A DNA stretch of 64,000 nucleotides, from the NCBI GenBank assembly GCA_005239435.1, contig ML241305.1, forward strand, positions 829,289 to 893,288, in the 5' to 3' direction. Below the pieces are notes generated by a model. It was not told the origin of the DNA and ran no database searches. It worked only from the letters and a program-made list of their open reading frames with translations. Below are positions 7,481 through 15,999 of this stretch, piece after piece; position 1 is the stretch's first letter; each line of letters begins with the position of its first letter. This DNA is from Halorussus salinisoli (GTDB taxonomy: Archaea; Halobacteriota; Halobacteria; Halobacteriales; Haladaptataceae). Position numbers and translations under genes: made by a program.

Positions 7481-9052
7481 TTACCCGGACCCACCCAGCA
7501 ACTCGCGTGCCCGGTCGCCGTATCGGTTGGCGAGTCCGGCAAGTGCGAGGCCGCCCGCCGCCCAACCGAGACTCGACGCGGAGCTATCGCTGTCGGGCTT
7601 GTACCGCAGGGCGTAGATACCCGTGTTGATGTCCGCGGCGTAGACGACTCCCTCTTGCGAGACGGCCGCCCAAGTAAACGGCGAAGCGTGGTTCAGCCCC
7701 TCCATCTTCGAGTCCTCGGGCACGTCCTTGGCGGCCTGGAAGTAGCCTTTCTCTTCGAGCGTCCAGTCATCGGTGTGGATTCGGAGGAACCGCGTCCCGC
7801 CGTGGTAGTGGCCCGCGTGGACCCACCCGTCGCCGGTCACGTCGAAGTTGTGCGGACTCAGCAGGAAGTCGTCGAAGGTGGCGTTCGACTGCCACTCCCA
7901 CGAGTCGAGTTCCGCGACGTTGTCCTCGCCGCTCCAGTCGGTGCCGAGACCGTCGGCATCGAGCAGTTTTAGCTTCCCCGTCGAGCCGTCTGTCTGGCTC
8001 GGGGTCTCCTGTCCCGCGACCACCACGCGCTTGCCGTCCACGAGCTCGGGTGCTGGCTCGGCGTAGTGGGCGCGAGCCATGTCGAAGTGCCCCAACACCG
8101 AGATGTCGGTCGGGTCCGAGAGGTCGAGGGCGTACAGACCGGCGTCCCAGTAGGAGAGGTAGCCGACCGGTCTATCGAGTTCGGGGTCGTCCCGAATCGT
8201 CACGTCGTGGATGTAGGTCAGGCCGCCGCCGACCACGTTGCCGTCGGCGATGTCGCCGTCCTTCGTCCACTTGTTGACCAGCACGAGCACCCCGGTCGCT
8301 CGCTCGAACTCGAAGACGTACAGCGCCGCCGTACCGTCGTCGTTGTCCTTGATGGCGAACACGTAGTCGGTGTCGTCGATGCGGTGGTAGAAGGCGTTGT
8401 GCGGCCCCGTGTCCCACACGTCGTAGGTGCCGACGATTTCGGGACTCGCCGGGTCCGACACGTCCACCGCCTGCAAGGCGCTGGCGCTCGCGCTGATGGA
8501 GTCGCCGTCGTCGTCGGGCTTGGGGTCGGTCTCCTCGAACAGCGCGGTGTAGGGTTGCTTGCTGATGAAGGCGTACTCGCCGTCGTCGCTGACCTTCACG
8601 TCCATTACGGCCGCGGCCGCGTTGTCGTTACGGAGGAACGACACCACGTCGAGTTCGGCGTCCCGGAGTTCGTCGGTGCTGTCGGCGGCGTTGAACTCGC
8701 TCACGTCGAGGACCGCCATCCCGCGGTCGCCGGTCGGGTTGTCCGACGAGAAGAAGCCCGCGTAGGCGTAGTCGTCCCGGACCCGAATCTCGGTGATGCC
8801 GCCGTAGTGGGGGCTGTCGGGCGACCCGCTCTCGCTCGACGGCCCCACGTCGCCGAGGCTGTGGTAGTCCAGCAGTTCCACGTCGCTGGTCGCGCCGTGG
8901 AGGCTGGCGTCAGTGTGGTCGTGCGCCGAGTCGTCCGTGCTGTCGTTCGTGTCGCTACTCAGGTCGTGGGCGCTGGCCGTCCCGGTCGCGGCTCCGAGCG
9001 CGGCGGCGAGGCCCGTGGCTTTGAGGAACTGTCGTCTGTTATCGTCTGTCAT
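7481..9052 (-). CDS. Tat-exported LVIVD-repeat (beta-propeller-like) protein
   Basis: 523 aa. It starts with a Tat signal (NRRQFLKATG, then a hydrophobic stretch ending TASAHD). The mature chain has repeated blades of the LVIVD type (DYAYAGFFSS, MAVLDVSEFN, LQAVDVSDPASPEIVGTYD, LYALDLSDPTDISVLGHFD), probably an extracellular beta-propeller, and ends in GLGWAAGG-like hydrophobic sequence plus basic residues, which may anchor it in the membrane. An N-terminal Asp/Ser/His-rich linker follows the signal. It lies downstream of, and in the same direction as, a Tat-exported subtilase; the two may be co-transcribed. Function unknown. Confidence 0.8.
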   Translation of the reverse strand: MTDDNRRQFLKATGLAAALGAATGTASAHDLSSDTNDSTDDSAHDHTDASLHGATSDVELLDYHSLGDVGPSSESGSPDSPHYGGITEIRVRDDYAYAGFFSSDNPTGDRGMAVLDVSEFNAADSTDELRDAELDVVSFLRNDNAAAAVMDVKVSDDGEYAFISKQPYTALFEETDPKPDDDGDSISASASALQAVDVSDPASPEIVGTYDVWDTGPHNAFYHRIDDTDYVFAIKDNDDGTAALYVFEFERATGVLVLVNKWTKDGDIADGNVVGGGLTYIHDVTIRDDPELDRPVGYLSYWDAGLYALDLSDPTDISVLGHFDMARAHYAEPAPELVDGKRVVVAGQETPSQTDGSTGKLKLLDADGLGTDWSGEDNVAELDSWEWQSNATFDDFLLSPHNFDVTGDGWVHAGHYHGGTRFLRIHTDDWTLEEKGYFQAAKDVPEDSKMEGLNHASPFTWAAVSQEGVVYAADINTGIYALRYKPDSDSSASSLGWAAGGLALAGLANRYGDRARELLGGSG

Positions 9053-9121
9053 AGCTGTTGGTTCGAATCTCGATTGGTTTCGCGTCGGTTCCAGATACGT
9101 CCGAGTGAGGAGTCGGCGAAG

Positions 9122-10894
9122 CTACTCGTCCACCAGCTTCACTTCGCCGAAGCTGGCCCAGTCGCCCTCCTGGGCGCGCCGGACCGCGTCGTAGGCGTCC
9201 ACGAATCCGGTGCCAGTCTTCTCGATGGTGTAGCTGTCGTGAACGTCCTCGGCCTCCGCCTCGACGGTGTTCAGCACGTCGATGGGGTCGGGGAAGCTTC
9301 CGTTGTGCTGGTAGTGGGCGTCGAACAGCAGCGACGCCACGCCCGCGGCGACCGGACAGGCCATGCTCGTGCCGCTGATGCGGCCGTACCACTCCTCGGT
9401 GTCCTCGTAGTAGCCCTGTAAGGGGTCCTCGGGCGCGAGGGTACTCATCACGAGCTTGCCCGGCGTGCCCACGCCGGGACGATAGACGCCCATCGGGGTC
9501 ACGTCGCGGGTGATGCCCTCGTAGGCGGTGAAATCGACGTTGTAGTCGGCGGCCACGTCGATGAACGGTCGGACCTCGAAGTAGTAGGTCTGGCCGCCCT
9601 CTATCTGTCCGACGAGTTCCTCGGGTTCGTCGAGCGAGGCGCTGGAGGCGACGACGTCGCCGTCCTTGCTACCCTCGCGGAGGTAGAAGTCGATGTCTTC
9701 CGCGCTCGGACTCCACGACAACGTGGCCTCGACGTAGCCCGCCTTGCTCGGGGCGTCCCAGCGGTGGAACTCGCTGCTGGTCAGGCCCACGGTGCCGGAG
9801 TACGACCCCGAATCGACTTCGGTCTCGGTCTTGTCGGCCGCGTGGTACTCGTAGAGGTTGTCGAGCGCCTTCTTGCGGTCGTAGTTGGTCGGCCCGTCGT
9901 AACTGGGCGAGCGACCCCGCGAAGAGAAGTCGGTGATCTTCTCGTCGTCGTCGGTCGCCGCGACGCCCAGCACGTGAGGCGCGAGCGCGTAGGGGTTGAG
10001 CGTGTTGGTGTCCGGCCCGGAGTTACCCGCGGCGAACACCGGCAGGATTCCCTCCCGGAAGGCGTGCCACGTGGCGACGTTGACAGCGTCGTCGGGGTTG
10101 AAGTCGGGGCCGCCCGACGCGCCCCACGAATTGCTGACGACCTGCACGTCCACCTCGCCGTCGCGCACCCGCTTGAGCAGGTGGTCGTAGGCGGCGACCG
10201 GCTTGACGATGAGCAGGGTCAGCCCGGCCGAGTAGACCGTGAGGTCGGCGTCCGGGGCCATCCCCTCGTACTGGCCGTCGCTCTTCTTGCCGGACCCGGT
10301 GATGGACCCCGAGCAGTGAGTCCCGTGGCCGTTGTCGTCGCTGTCCACCTCGCCGACCTCCTCCCACGTCGTGTCGTCGCTGCTGGAGAGAGGGTTGACG
10401 TACCGCCAGTTTGCCTGCAGGTCGTCGTAGAGGTCGGGGTGGTCTCCGTCCACGCCCGAGTCGATGACGACCGAGTGGACGCTCGACCCGGTGTGGCCGA
10501 AGTCGGCGTGGACGTGGTCCGAGCGGGTCGTCTCCTGTGCGTCGTCGTTGAAGTACTCCAGTTCGACGTTCTTCTGGACGTAGCGGACCTCCGCCCAGTC
10601 ACCGACCGTCTCGATCTGGTCGTTGGTGAGTTCGGTGTACCCGATAGGAAGTACGTCGAACCTGTGGTAGCCGCTTTCGAGGTCGAGGTGCCGAAGCCTA
10701 TCTACCTGACCGTTGCTCTCGAAGACGACCAGCGCCTCCTTCAGGCCGGAGGAGGTGAGGTCGAAGGTGTCGTCGATGGTGTCTCCAGTGCTCGTGGTCG
10801 CGGCGGTGGCGCTGAAGGGGAGCATCGTGGCGACGCCGGCCGCGCCGGTCGTTTTCAAAACGTCTCGCCTGTTGAAATTTCGACGTTCGGGCAT
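9122..10894 (-). CDS. Halolysin-like S8 subtilase with an inserted beta domain
   Basis: 590 aa Tat-exported serine protease. The signal has RRDVLK at residues 9-14. An inhibitor-like propeptide (about 50-115) precedes the catalytic domain. Catalytic residues are visible: Asp145 (VVIDSGVDGDHPDL), His190 (DNGHGTHCSG), oxyanion Asn291 (FAAGNSG) and Ser510 (SGTSMACPVAAG). The Asn-to-Ser spacing is enlarged because about 120 residues (340-460), including WSPSAEDIDFYLREG and GQTYYFEVRPF, look like a pre-peptidase C-terminal (PPC)-type beta-sandwich inserted in the catalytic domain. A TATA-like TTTTAG lies about 27 nt upstream. Probable extracellular protein degradation. Confidence 0.9.
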   Translation of the reverse strand: MPERRNFNRRDVLKTTGAAGVATMLPFSATAATTSTGDTIDDTFDLTSSGLKEALVVFESNGQVDRLRHLDLESGYHRFDVLPIGYTELTNDQIETVGDWAEVRYVQKNVELEYFNDDAQETTRSDHVHADFGHTGSSVHSVVIDSGVDGDHPDLYDDLQANWRYVNPLSSSDDTTWEEVGEVDSDDNGHGTHCSGSITGSGKKSDGQYEGMAPDADLTVYSAGLTLLIVKPVAAYDHLLKRVRDGEVDVQVVSNSWGASGGPDFNPDDAVNVATWHAFREGILPVFAAGNSGPDTNTLNPYALAPHVLGVAATDDDEKITDFSSRGRSPSYDGPTNYDRKKALDNLYEYHAADKTETEVDSGSYSGTVGLTSSEFHRWDAPSKAGYVEATLSWSPSAEDIDFYLREGSKDGDVVASSASLDEPEELVGQIEGGQTYYFEVRPFIDVAADYNVDFTAYEGITRDVTPMGVYRPGVGTPGKLVMSTLAPEDPLQGYYEDTEEWYGRISGTSMACPVAAGVASLLFDAHYQHNGSFPDPIDVLNTVEAEAEDVHDSYTIEKTGTGFVDAYDAVRRAQEGDWASFGEVKLVDE

Positions 10895-11042
10895 GCAGAC
10901 TTCGGTTCACCGCCGCAAGCAACTAAAACCGTATCTCTGTTTCAGTGGTCGAAATCGAATCGGCGGAAATTTTAAGGGGTGAAACGGTTGGAAGTGTACA
11001 ACTTCCGCGAAGGCCGACGAACCTCGAGACCGAGTCCGACGC

Positions 11043-11537
11043 TCAAAACTCGTCCAGTCCGACGTTCTCGCCCTGGTACGACCCGGCGTAGGTGCCCTCG
11101 TGGTCTGCCTCGGCGAGAACGAGTTGCGCGATGCGCGCGCCCGTCTCGATTTCGATGTCGCGGTGGACTTCGAGGAGACCCTCACCTTTGCCCTCGTATC
11201 CGGCGTCCCAGACCGCCGTGTTCAGCATGCAGGAGTTCCGGAGGAGCGACGACCGGGGGTAGATGTAGCCCACGTGCCCCTCGGGAATCCGGACGGTTTC
11301 GGCGTACTGGACGACGTAGCCGCCGGGCGTCAGGTAGTAGGTCTCGGGGGCGTCGTCGGCGACCTGCTCGGTTTCGAGACGTCGTCGTTCGCCTATCTCC
11401 TTGCCGTCCTGTCCGATTCGGCCGGGTTCGCGCTGTTCGTACACCGCCTCCAGCGTGAGGTCCACGCCGTTGGGTTGAACCTGATCGTCGTCGGTTTCGG
11501 AAACGTGTTCGGCCACGAAGGGACCGCTCTCGAACAT
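11043..11537 (-). CDS. dut: dUTPase (dUTP diphosphatase), DCD-DUT family
   Basis: 164 aa. It hydrolyses dUTP to dUMP and diphosphate, keeping uracil out of DNA. Family motifs: PNGVDLTLE, the nucleotide-binding PRSSLLRNSCML, and NTAVWDAGYEGKGEG with the aspartate that activates water. It is shorter than typical archaeal dCTP deaminases (about 195 aa), which favours dUTPase, although the two enzymes share the fold and a bifunctional activity cannot be ruled out. Monocistronic, 149 nt upstream of the subtilase. A uracil-DNA glycosylase gene at 18.2 kb serves the same purpose. Confidence 0.85.
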   Translation of the reverse strand: MFESGPFVAEHVSETDDDQVQPNGVDLTLEAVYEQREPGRIGQDGKEIGERRRLETEQVADDAPETYYLTPGGYVVQYAETVRIPEGHVGYIYPRSSLLRNSCMLNTAVWDAGYEGKGEGLLEVHRDIEIETGARIAQLVLAEADHEGTYAGSYQGENVGLDEF

Positions 11538-11670
11538 GTACGTCCGGTTTCACTGGGAGAATATAGCGTTGGCGGAGTCGATTCCGGAGTGCCACGGACC
11601 GGTAATTCCCGCAGTTTTTGCCACACAGCGTCGGGATTTACGATCGGCCGAAAGAACGGAAACACGCGGG

Positions 11671-11680
11671 ATTTATACCC
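11671..11680 (+). promoter_or_regulatory. TATA box of the aconitase gene
   Basis: ATTTATACCC centred about 30 nt before the ATG at 11705. It fits a leaderless or very short-leader mRNA and supports that ATG over the earlier in-frame start at 11618. Confidence 0.6.
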
Positions 11681-11704
11681 TTGGAGGGTCGATATTCGCT
11701 CGAT

Positions 11705-13681
11705 ATGGGACAGACATTAACGGAGAAAATCCTCGAGGACCACCTCGTCGAGGGAGACCTCACGACCGGCGAGGAGATCGGAATCGAGATCGATCAAGTT
11801 CTCACGCAGGACACGACAGGGACGCTCGTCTGGCTCCAGTTCGAGGCGCTGGGCCTCGACGAAGTACAGACGGAACTGGCGGCTCAGTACTGTGACCACC
11901 AGACCTACCAGTTCGACTTCAAGAACACCGACGACCACCGCTTCCTCCGGTCGGCCGCAGGGACGTACGGTGCGCACTTCTCCCGGCCCGGAAACGGTAT
12001 CTGTCACAACGTCCACAAGGAGAACTTCGCCGCGCCCGGTAAGACGATGCTCGGGTCGGACTCCCACACGCCGACCCCCGGCGGACTGGGCGAACTCGCC
12101 ATCGGTTCCGGCGGTCTCGACGTTACTGTCGCCATGGGCGGCGGTGCCTACTACATCGAGATGCCCGAAGTCGTCAGCGTCCGCCTCGAAGGCGAACTCC
12201 CCGAGTGGGCCACCGCCAAGGACGTCATCCTCGAGATGCTCCGACGCCTCAGCGTGAAGGGCGGCGTCGGCAAAATCTTCGAGTACACCGGTCCGGGCGT
12301 CGAGAGTCTCTCGGTTCCCGAGCGGACGACCATCACCAACATGGGTACCGAACTCGGTGCCACGTCCTCGATCTTCCCGACCGACGAGAACACGAAGGAC
12401 TACCTCGAACGCCTCGGTCGCGGCGAGGACTACGTCGAACTCTCGGCCGACGAGGACGCCGAGTACGACGACGAGATCGTCATCGACCTCTCGGACATCG
12501 AACCGCTCATCGCCAAGCCGTCGATGCCCGACAACGTCGTGCCCGTCAGCGAAGTCGAGGGCACGGAAGTCGATCAGGTCATGATCGGTTCCTGTACCAA
12601 CGGCGCGTACGAGGACATCCTCCCGGCCGCCAAGATGCTGGAAGGCCGCGAGACCAACAAGACGACCGAGATGATCGTCGCGCCCGGTTCCAAGCAGGCC
12701 TCCGAGATGCTGGCCCGCGAGGGCTGGGTCTCCGAGATGATGGCCGCAGGCGTCAACTTCTCCGAGGCGACGTGCGGTGCCTGTATCGGCATCGGTCACG
12801 TTCCGGCCAGCGACTCGGTGTCGCTCCGGACCTTCAACCGCAACTTCGAGGGTCGCTCCGGTATCGAAGACGACAACGTCTACCTCTGCTCGCCCGAAGT
12901 CGCCACCGCGGCCGCCATCAAGGGCGAAATCGTGGACCCGCGCAACCTCGCCGACGAACTCGGCGACCTGGAGGACCCCGGCTTCGAGATGCCCGACGAG
13001 TACACGGGTAGCAAGGCCGACCTCATCGCACCCGACGAGGCCCCCGACGACGAACTCATCAAGGGCCCGAACATCGGCGACGTGCCCCTGAAGGACGAAC
13101 TCGGCGCCAAACTCGAAGGCCCGAACCTCCTGAAGATGGAGGACAACATCACGACCGACCACATCATCCCGGCGACCAGCGACATCCTGAAGTTCCGGTC
13201 GAACATCCCGAAGCTCTCGGAGTTCACCCTCTCGCGAGTCGACCAGGACTTCGCCCAGCGCGCGCTGGACGCCGACGGCGGCTTCCTCGTGGCTGGCGAG
13301 AACTACGGTCAGGGTAGCTCCCGCGAGCACGCGGCACTCTGTCCGATGTACCTCGGCGTCGAGGGCGTCCTCGCCCAGAGCTTCGCCCGCATCCACAAGG
13401 CGAACCTCTTCAACTTCGGTCTCATCCCGCTGACCATCGACGAGGAGACCTACGAGAAGATCGACCAGGGCGACAACATCGAAATCGTGGACGACGTGGC
13501 CGAAGCAGTTCGCTCCGGCCAGGAAGAGTTCACGGTCCGTGTCAACGACGAGTGGGAAGCGACGGCCCACCTCGACGCCTCCGCCCGGGAGCGCGAGATT
13601 CTCGCCGACGGTGGCAAGCTCTCGCACACGAAGAAGCAGGCCGAAGGCGGTAGCTCCGGCGCGACCCCGGCAGACGACTAA
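11705..13681 (+). CDS. acn: Aconitate hydratase
   Basis: 658 aa TCA-cycle enzyme interconverting citrate and isocitrate with a 4Fe-4S cluster. Cluster ligands are Cys297 (GSCTNG), Cys357 and Cys360 (CGACIG). The swivel domain carries NYGQGSSREHAALCP and QSFARIHKANLFNFGL. The architecture (about 660 aa, swivel domain at the C-terminus, no long linker) is the archaeal/IPM-isomerase-like aconitase form common in haloarchaea. Codon usage is very strongly biased to C-ending codons, as in highly expressed genes. A T-rich tract follows the stop. Confidence 0.93.
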   Translation: MGQTLTEKILEDHLVEGDLTTGEEIGIEIDQVLTQDTTGTLVWLQFEALGLDEVQTELAAQYCDHQTYQFDFKNTDDHRFLRSAAGTYGAHFSRPGNGICHNVHKENFAAPGKTMLGSDSHTPTPGGLGELAIGSGGLDVTVAMGGGAYYIEMPEVVSVRLEGELPEWATAKDVILEMLRRLSVKGGVGKIFEYTGPGVESLSVPERTTITNMGTELGATSSIFPTDENTKDYLERLGRGEDYVELSADEDAEYDDEIVIDLSDIEPLIAKPSMPDNVVPVSEVEGTEVDQVMIGSCTNGAYEDILPAAKMLEGRETNKTTEMIVAPGSKQASEMLAREGWVSEMMAAGVNFSEATCGACIGIGHVPASDSVSLRTFNRNFEGRSGIEDDNVYLCSPEVATAAAIKGEIVDPRNLADELGDLEDPGFEMPDEYTGSKADLIAPDEAPDDELIKGPNIGDVPLKDELGAKLEGPNLLKMEDNITTDHIIPATSDILKFRSNIPKLSEFTLSRVDQDFAQRALDADGGFLVAGENYGQGSSREHAALCPMYLGVEGVLAQSFARIHKANLFNFGLIPLTIDEETYEKIDQGDNIEIVDDVAEAVRSGQEEFTVRVNDEWEATAHLDASAREREILADGGKLSHTKKQAEGGSSGATPADD

Positions 13682-13690
13682 TCGACGCAA

Positions 13691-13706
13691 TCTTCTCCCT
13701 TTTTTC
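13691..13706 (+). terminator. T-rich terminator after aconitase
   Basis: TCTTCTCCCTTTTTTC begins about 10 nt after the aconitase stop. Archaeal transcription ends at such non-template T runs without needing a hairpin. Confidence 0.55.
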
Positions 13707-14037
13707 GCGTCTCCATCGGCGGTAGCTGTGTCGAAATCACCGAATTGCTCCGAAGATGGCGGGGTTACCCTCGGCCGTCCGAACGATTACGACGGTTATA
13801 GCGACCAACTCGCTGACCGACGCGGACGACGTTCGCGTCGGGGGCTCCGGTCGATGCTCTGCAAGCGAATCACCGCCGCTAGCGGTGCTGAGTGGTTGAA
13901 ACGGTCGTATCGTGGCTCGCAAAAGGTGGGGGGTGGGTGGGGGAGATTTCGGGAGCTTGCACCTCCGGCCGGAGAGTGCAATTCATTCTTATGATTCGTC
14001 CTACTAAAGAATTACGGGGTAGGCGTCGGGCATGACA
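13707..14037. other. Intergenic stretch with a G-run cluster, no gene seen
   Basis: No open frame here looks haloarchaeal. The only structure seen is a G-rich cluster at 13925-13943 (runs of 2, 6, 3 and 5 G separated by single T), which could form a G-quadruplex on the plus strand. The right end carries the promoter of rimI. Confidence 0.5.
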
Positions 14038-14045
14038 CTCTTAAG
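14038..14045 (+). promoter_or_regulatory. TATA-like element of rimI
   Basis: CTCTTAAG lies about 28 nt before the GTG at 14069, consistent with leaderless initiation at this GTG. Confidence 0.4.
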
Positions 14046-14068
14046 CGTCGGGCGAGAAACCGCGGGCA

Positions 14069-14596
14069 GTGACAACGACTCACGCGGAAGACGACGGCGA
14101 CGTGCGGGTTCGGCAGGCGGTGCAGGCCGACTTGCTCGCCGTGCTACGCATCGAACGAGCCTCGTTCGACCAGCCGTGGCCGTTCTCCGCGTTCGAGCGA
14201 TATCTGGGCGACCCCGGCTTTCTGGTAGCAGTCACCGGCGGGGAGTCGACGGGGACGCTGGCCGACGAGCAGGGCGAACCGCGAGCGGACGAGAGCGTCG
14301 TCGGCTACGTCGTCGCCAACCTCGTCCCGAACCACGGGCGGTCGTTCGGACACATCAAAGACATCGCCGTGCATCCCGACCACCGCGGTGAGGGCGTCGG
14401 GGCGGAACTACTGGAGCGTGCGCTCCACGTGCTGGAGGTCCGAGGCGCGCAGAGCGTGAAGTTGGAAGTGCGGGCGAGCAACGACCGCGCGCTGTCGCTG
14501 TATCGGAGCTTCGATTTCCAGTACCTCCGGACCATCCCCCGGTACTACGACGACGGCGAAGACGCGCTAATTCTGGTCGTGGACGTTGACGAGTAG
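14069..14596 (+). CDS. rimI: N-alpha-acetyltransferase RimI (GNAT family)
   Basis: 175 aa. It acetylates protein N-termini using acetyl-CoA. Motif A reads DIAVHPDHRGEGVGAELLERAL with the pyrophosphate-binding R/Q-x-x-G-x-G/A, and LEVRASNDRALSLYRSFDF is the RimI-type C-terminal helix and strand. The N-terminal VRQAVQADLLAVLRIERASFDQPWPF is characteristic of archaeal RimI/Ard1. Translation starts at a GTG about 28 nt after a TATA-like sequence. An insertion between strands (GESTGTLADEQGEPRADES) is acidic and probably a halophilic loop. Confidence 0.88.
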   Translation: MTTTHAEDDGDVRVRQAVQADLLAVLRIERASFDQPWPFSAFERYLGDPGFLVAVTGGESTGTLADEQGEPRADESVVGYVVANLVPNHGRSFGHIKDIAVHPDHRGEGVGAELLERALHVLEVRGAQSVKLEVRASNDRALSLYRSFDFQYLRTIPRYYDDGEDALILVVDVDE

Positions 14597-14677
14597 GAAC
14601 TCTGCGGTTCGTAGTCGAGCGACTTCGCCACGACCTCGAGCGTGGTGCTTTTCGGCGCGGGCGACCTACGCCCGAGT

Positions 14678-15139
14678 ATGGGATACGCCTGTCCGGTCTG
14701 CGAGACGCCCCAGTCCGACGCCGAACACCTCGCCAACCACCTCGCGTTCACGGCGATGCTCGGCGACGACGACCACGAGGCGTGGCTGGACGACCACGCG
14801 CCCGGATGGCAAGAACAGGGCGAAGACGAACTCGCGGCCCGCGTCGAGGAGTACGCCAAGGAGGTCGGCTTCCCGCAGGTCTTCGAGGATACCACGGGTC
14901 ACGACCACAGCCACGGCGACGAACCCCGCGGTGGCGACCTCTTCGAGGACGAAATCGAACGCGCCAACACGCAGGGCCGAGGGTCGATGGCCAGCGACGC
15001 GGACGGCCGCGGCGGCGCGGGTGCGGGCGCGCTCGGCGGCGAGGCACAGGAGATTCTTCAGGAAGCCCAGGAGATGACCGAGGAGATGCTGGACGACGAG
15101 GAGAGCGACGATGAGACGACCGGCGATAGCGAGGAGTGA
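14678..15139 (+). CDS. DUF5810-like haloarchaeal protein with zinc-ligand motifs
   Basis: 153 aa. The N-terminus MGYACPVCETPQSDAEHLANHLAF has a CxxC pair plus two His, a C2H2-like zinc site. A middle GHDHSHGDE segment could also bind metal, and the C-terminus is a Glu-rich helix (EAQEILQEAQEMTEEML). I recall this N-terminal pattern from haloarchaeal DUF5810 proteins, usually found near a DUF5809 protein; the next gene fits that, but the names need checking. Function unknown. Confidence 0.7.
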   Translation: MGYACPVCETPQSDAEHLANHLAFTAMLGDDDHEAWLDDHAPGWQEQGEDELAARVEEYAKEVGFPQVFEDTTGHDHSHGDEPRGGDLFEDEIERANTQGRGSMASDADGRGGAGAGALGGEAQEILQEAQEMTEEMLDDEESDDETTGDSEE

Positions 15140-15238
15140 GACGGACCACCGGTAAACGCTCGACTGACCAAGCCACCGGCAAACGCTCGGCGACACAACC
15201 CACCGGAAACGCTCAGCCAATTTTCTTCCGGGTGGGAT

Positions 15239-15344
15239 GAAGGGGCCGCGCGGTCGCGTACAGTTCAGTCGCTGAGTGGCCCCTATCCGACGCAACTACG
15301 TCCGTCGGATATGTCGCTCAGCGACCGCGAGCGCGCGGGGCTTC
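15239..15344 (+). repeat. Nested-hairpin element family B, copy 1
   Basis: Four nested stems can be drawn: GAAG/CTTC (15239-15242 with 15341-15344); a 13-bp stem with one mismatch (15246-15258 with 15326-15338); a perfect 9-bp stem GTCGCTGAG/CTCAGCGAC (15268-15276 with 15317-15325); and a perfect 8-bp stem TATCCGAC/GTCGGATA (15284-15291 with 15304-15311). The internal loop between the inner stems has GGCCCCTAT on its 5' side. The element lies about 100 nt after the DUF5810-like gene in the same direction. Copies 2 and 3 are at 44955 and 41566. Function unknown: RNA structure, terminator or extragenic palindrome. Confidence 0.65.
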
Positions 15345-15461
15345 AAAAGACGACACTCCAACTCGGTTCGCTGCGGTTCGGCTCACGTTTTCCCAAAGCG
15401 GATCAACTCGTAACGCACCGAGGACGAAAAGGAATAGTCCCCGGCCTGCCAACTCCCGAGT

Positions 15462-15872
15462 ATGAACACGCACGGCTTTCTCGCACCCGAGACCGAGACC
15501 GACGCCCGCGACCGATACGAAGCGGTCGGTCCCGCGGCCCAGACCGTCGTCAAGGAGGCCGCGAAAGCGATGGCGTTCGACGCCGACGAGTACGACGAGC
15601 GCGTGACCGGCGACGTGGTCGAGACGGCCCGAGACGCCCTCTTCGCCTCGCTCCTCGAAGTCCGGACCGGCAGTCGGGCGGAGTACGACGAGTGGCTGGC
15701 CGACCGCGACCGCGAGGTCATCGTACACGGCAACGAGAACGTCTCGCAGGTGGCGTGGCACGACGCACTCGGTGACACCGTCGTGGCCGCGACCTACGAG
15801 AGCGAACGGCGCGCGGCGGTGGCGACCCTCCGACGGCAGGCGTTCGGTCGCGTCTACCGCGACCTCCTGTGA
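15462..15872 (+). CDS. DUF5809-like haloarchaeal protein
   Basis: 136 aa, soluble, mostly helical, no catalytic motif seen. It opens MNTHGFLAPETETDARDRYE and contains GPAAQTVVKEAAKAMAFD and ETARDALFASLLEV, which I associate with the haloarchaeal DUF5809 family. It follows the DUF5810-like gene, separated by a family B element, so the two may be separate transcripts. Function unknown. Confidence 0.72.
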   Translation: MNTHGFLAPETETDARDRYEAVGPAAQTVVKEAAKAMAFDADEYDERVTGDVVETARDALFASLLEVRTGSRAEYDEWLADRDREVIVHGNENVSQVAWHDALGDTVVAATYESERRAAVATLRRQAFGRVYRDLL

Positions 15873-15879
15873 GCCTCGA

Positions 15880-15911
15880 GAACGATTTTTGTTTCTCTAG
15901 TAATTATATTC
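15880..15911 (+). terminator. AT-rich terminator-like tract
   Basis: AACGATTTTTGTTTCTCTAG followed by TAATTATATT begins 8 nt after the DUF5809-like stop. Close relatives of this string occur after two other genes (21857-21880 on the minus strand and 54247-54285). Confidence 0.5.
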
Positions 15912-15999
15912 GATTCCCTAGGAAACGTTTTCGGTTCTCTTCCGAACGAGAATATTTCTCCAGTACTCCTTTCCGAGTATCGCCTCCGTCGAGCGGTCG

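Noticed and set aside
11717..13690. Long minus-strand open frame (about 657 codons) opposite aconitase
   Set aside because: It mirrors the coding strand of aconitase; translation is Val/Gly/Asp-repetitive without domains. Such antisense frames are normal in G/C-third-position genes.
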